DNA of 64,000 bases from positions 246,609,827 to 246,673,826 of the forward strand of contig CP136064.1 of assembly GCA_032622095.1 (NCBI GenBank). The letters are read 5' to 3'. The notes below the pieces were generated by a model. It made no database searches. It saw only the letters and a list, made by a program, of their open reading frames with translations, and was not told the origin of the DNA. Numbering within the stretch: the first letter of the stretch is position 1; each line of letters starts with the position of its first letter. The DNA is from Siphonodentalium dalli. Taxonomy: Eukaryota > Mollusca > Scaphopoda > Gadilida > Siphonodentaliidae. Below, one piece after another: positions 62,782 through 64,000 of the stretch. A program made the translations under genes and the position numbers.

Positions 62782-63110
62782 AAGGTACACAATCCGATTC
62801 GATGGTCCCCGTATCATCAGATCCCAACAACAACAACAACAACAACATCCTCAAAACTTCTTCTTCATGTGACAGCTCGCTGTCATTTACTGACAAAATT
62901 TTGTGAGCCGCCCGGAGGGGGGGGGGGGGGGGCCGGAAAAAAATTCCAGGCACGTATGATCATTTAAATTTTTTCCGGACTCGGACCACCCACCCACCCA
63001 ATTTCTTCCGTTTCCGGCCTTTTTTTCCAGGCAATTTTGGACACCCACCCTTTTTTTCCGTTTCAGGAATTTTTTTCCGGTCAGTTATAATCACATTTGA
63101 GTATTCTACA
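62782..63110. repeat. Interspersed-repeat head and CCGGAAAAAA-rich low-complexity sequence
   Basis: 62782-62830 matches the 2655/34768 family head. Then an ACA microsatellite, a G-run at 62918-62931, and CCGGAAAAAAATTCCAGGCA with several inverted TTTTTTTCC partners to 63080. Confidence 0.6.
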
Positions 63111-63214
63111 GACTACATGGTACAACACATTTCAGATTATTTGATATTTTGATATTTGCTATGTGATATATTGCTTGAACCAGAACTGAGGAAACATGTT
63201 CAGGGCCTGGAACC

Positions 63215-63222
63215 TACGTCAC
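63215..63222 (+). promoter_or_regulatory. CRE-like site upstream of the 63246 start
   Basis: TACGTCAC, one base from the full CRE octamer TGACGTCA read in this register, 24 bases upstream of the ATG at 63246. It fits a proximal promoter of a housekeeping-type gene. Confidence 0.3.
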
Positions 63223-63245
63223 AAAACAAAGTTTTTCACCGAAAA

Positions 63246-63271
63246 ATGGCGGCTGCTCGGTGCGACTCGAA
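63246..63271 (+). CDS. Candidate first coding exon of an unidentified divergent gene
   Basis: AAAAATGGCGGC gives a strong start context (and resembles the YY1 site often found over start codons), then MAAARCDSK with a split last codon and a GTGAGT donor at 63272. A TACGTCAC CRE-like site lies 24 bases upstream of the ATG. The next exon is not recognisable before the window ends. The 1.2 kb between this ATG and that of DNAJB11 would be a shared upstream region. The product is unknown. Confidence 0.4.
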
Positions 63272-64000
63272 GTGAGTATTTATCGTTTTTGCAAACTATG
63301 TTCATAAACCACTAAAAAATTATTGCTTATGAGCTGTAAAACATTGTTTGCTAGCCCACAGTCATCTATACCGAGATATATATGTAACGGTTGTAAAGAT
63401 TATCGTGTTCAGGTGGTTTCCGTCACCAATTTTCGAGGCATGTTTCAGAGTTTTGAAATGGTAACGCCTACATTGACATTTAAAACTGGAATTGTGACAT
63501 AAATGGTAACGCCTACATATAGTCAACATTTGATTCCAAAATCGGCAATTTGGCTGAATTCTTTCTTTCACTTGCCGAATATCACAATTAGTTTTAGGAC
63601 TAGTGAGTAGTGTATGCCTTCACAGTTAATGGAACTTATGGAAGCGCAAGAGTATAATTCTTCCCTCGCTATAAGATCCCCGAATATTGCCGAATATAGC
63701 GTGTAATGGCAGGCTGGTAGCCACTGCCTGAAGTAATATGCTTCGTAATAATTGGGAATAACATATGGATGGATAGCCCAATCTCACTTCTTTTTTGCTC
63801 ACGATATCAGTGACTATAAAATCTTTGTTACTGTGATTAACATTACAAGCTTGGAAAACAATTTGAAATTGTTCAAGCTGGCCCAGCTGGCCTTCAATTT
63901 ATATGTTAAGATTTTATGTTTTACGTTGTCAAAAGTCTATTTTATTCCATTATTTATTATATCTTTATTTCCATGTCACATATGGTCAAGTGTGCTTTCA

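Noticed and set aside
63363-63571. Minus-strand 69-codon frame at the window end as an exon of a third gene
   Set aside because: No splice sites fit and there is no recognisable domain; it falls in the presumed first intron of the gene starting at 63246.

Overview
This is a stretch of an intron-rich, AT-rich invertebrate animal genome, very probably marine. Two conserved single-copy eukaryotic genes are split into short exons with canonical GT-AG introns. The introns are packed with small DNA transposons, foldback elements, minisatellites and one DIRS-type retroelement. I cannot name the species. Transposons this dense with animal-type gene structure would suit a hemichordate, lancelet, echinoderm or mollusc.

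Positions 1-36370 (+ strand) hold the 3' half of TTI1, the HEAT-repeat scaffold of the TELO2-TTI1-TTI2 (TTT) co-chaperone complex that stabilises PIKK kinases such as mTOR, ATM, ATR and DNA-PKcs. Fourteen exons are visible (103-219 to 36272-36370), joining in frame into about 574 C-terminal residues and a stop. Positions 42272-62027 (- strand) hold a complete 10-exon DNAJB11 (ERdj3), an ER-lumen Hsp40 that works with BiP: signal peptide, J domain with HPD, G/F-rich linker, cysteine-containing substrate domain and C-terminal domain. The genes converge tail to tail. One base is missing from the DNAJB11 frame in exon 3. A possible third gene starts at 63246 (+), divergent from DNAJB11, with only its first 26 coding bases visible before a splice donor.

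The rest is mobile and repeated DNA. TTI1 introns carry hAT-type elements (one nested inside a foldback MITE, with both target duplications readable), a tRNA-derived SINE, a 14-copy 68-bp minisatellite grown inside a MITE, and a 5-kb DIRS-like element with inverted terminal repeats and an internal complementary region. DNAJB11 introns hold TTAA-flanked (piggyBac-type) palindromic MITEs, one starting just after a splice donor, and a tandem triplication of a MITE. Most of 57.8-61.9 kb and 36.4-42 kb shows no gene.

The most unusual pattern is at exon edges. Three of the 24 exons have one splice boundary, with part of the exon and part of the intron, copied several times in tandem out into the intron (TTI1 exons 4 and 6, acceptor side; DNAJB11 exon 3, donor side). 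This leaves arrays of decoy splice sites beside the real one. Several MITEs also sit within 20 bases of donors. I found no defence system, operon, CRISPR array or other prokaryote-type system here.
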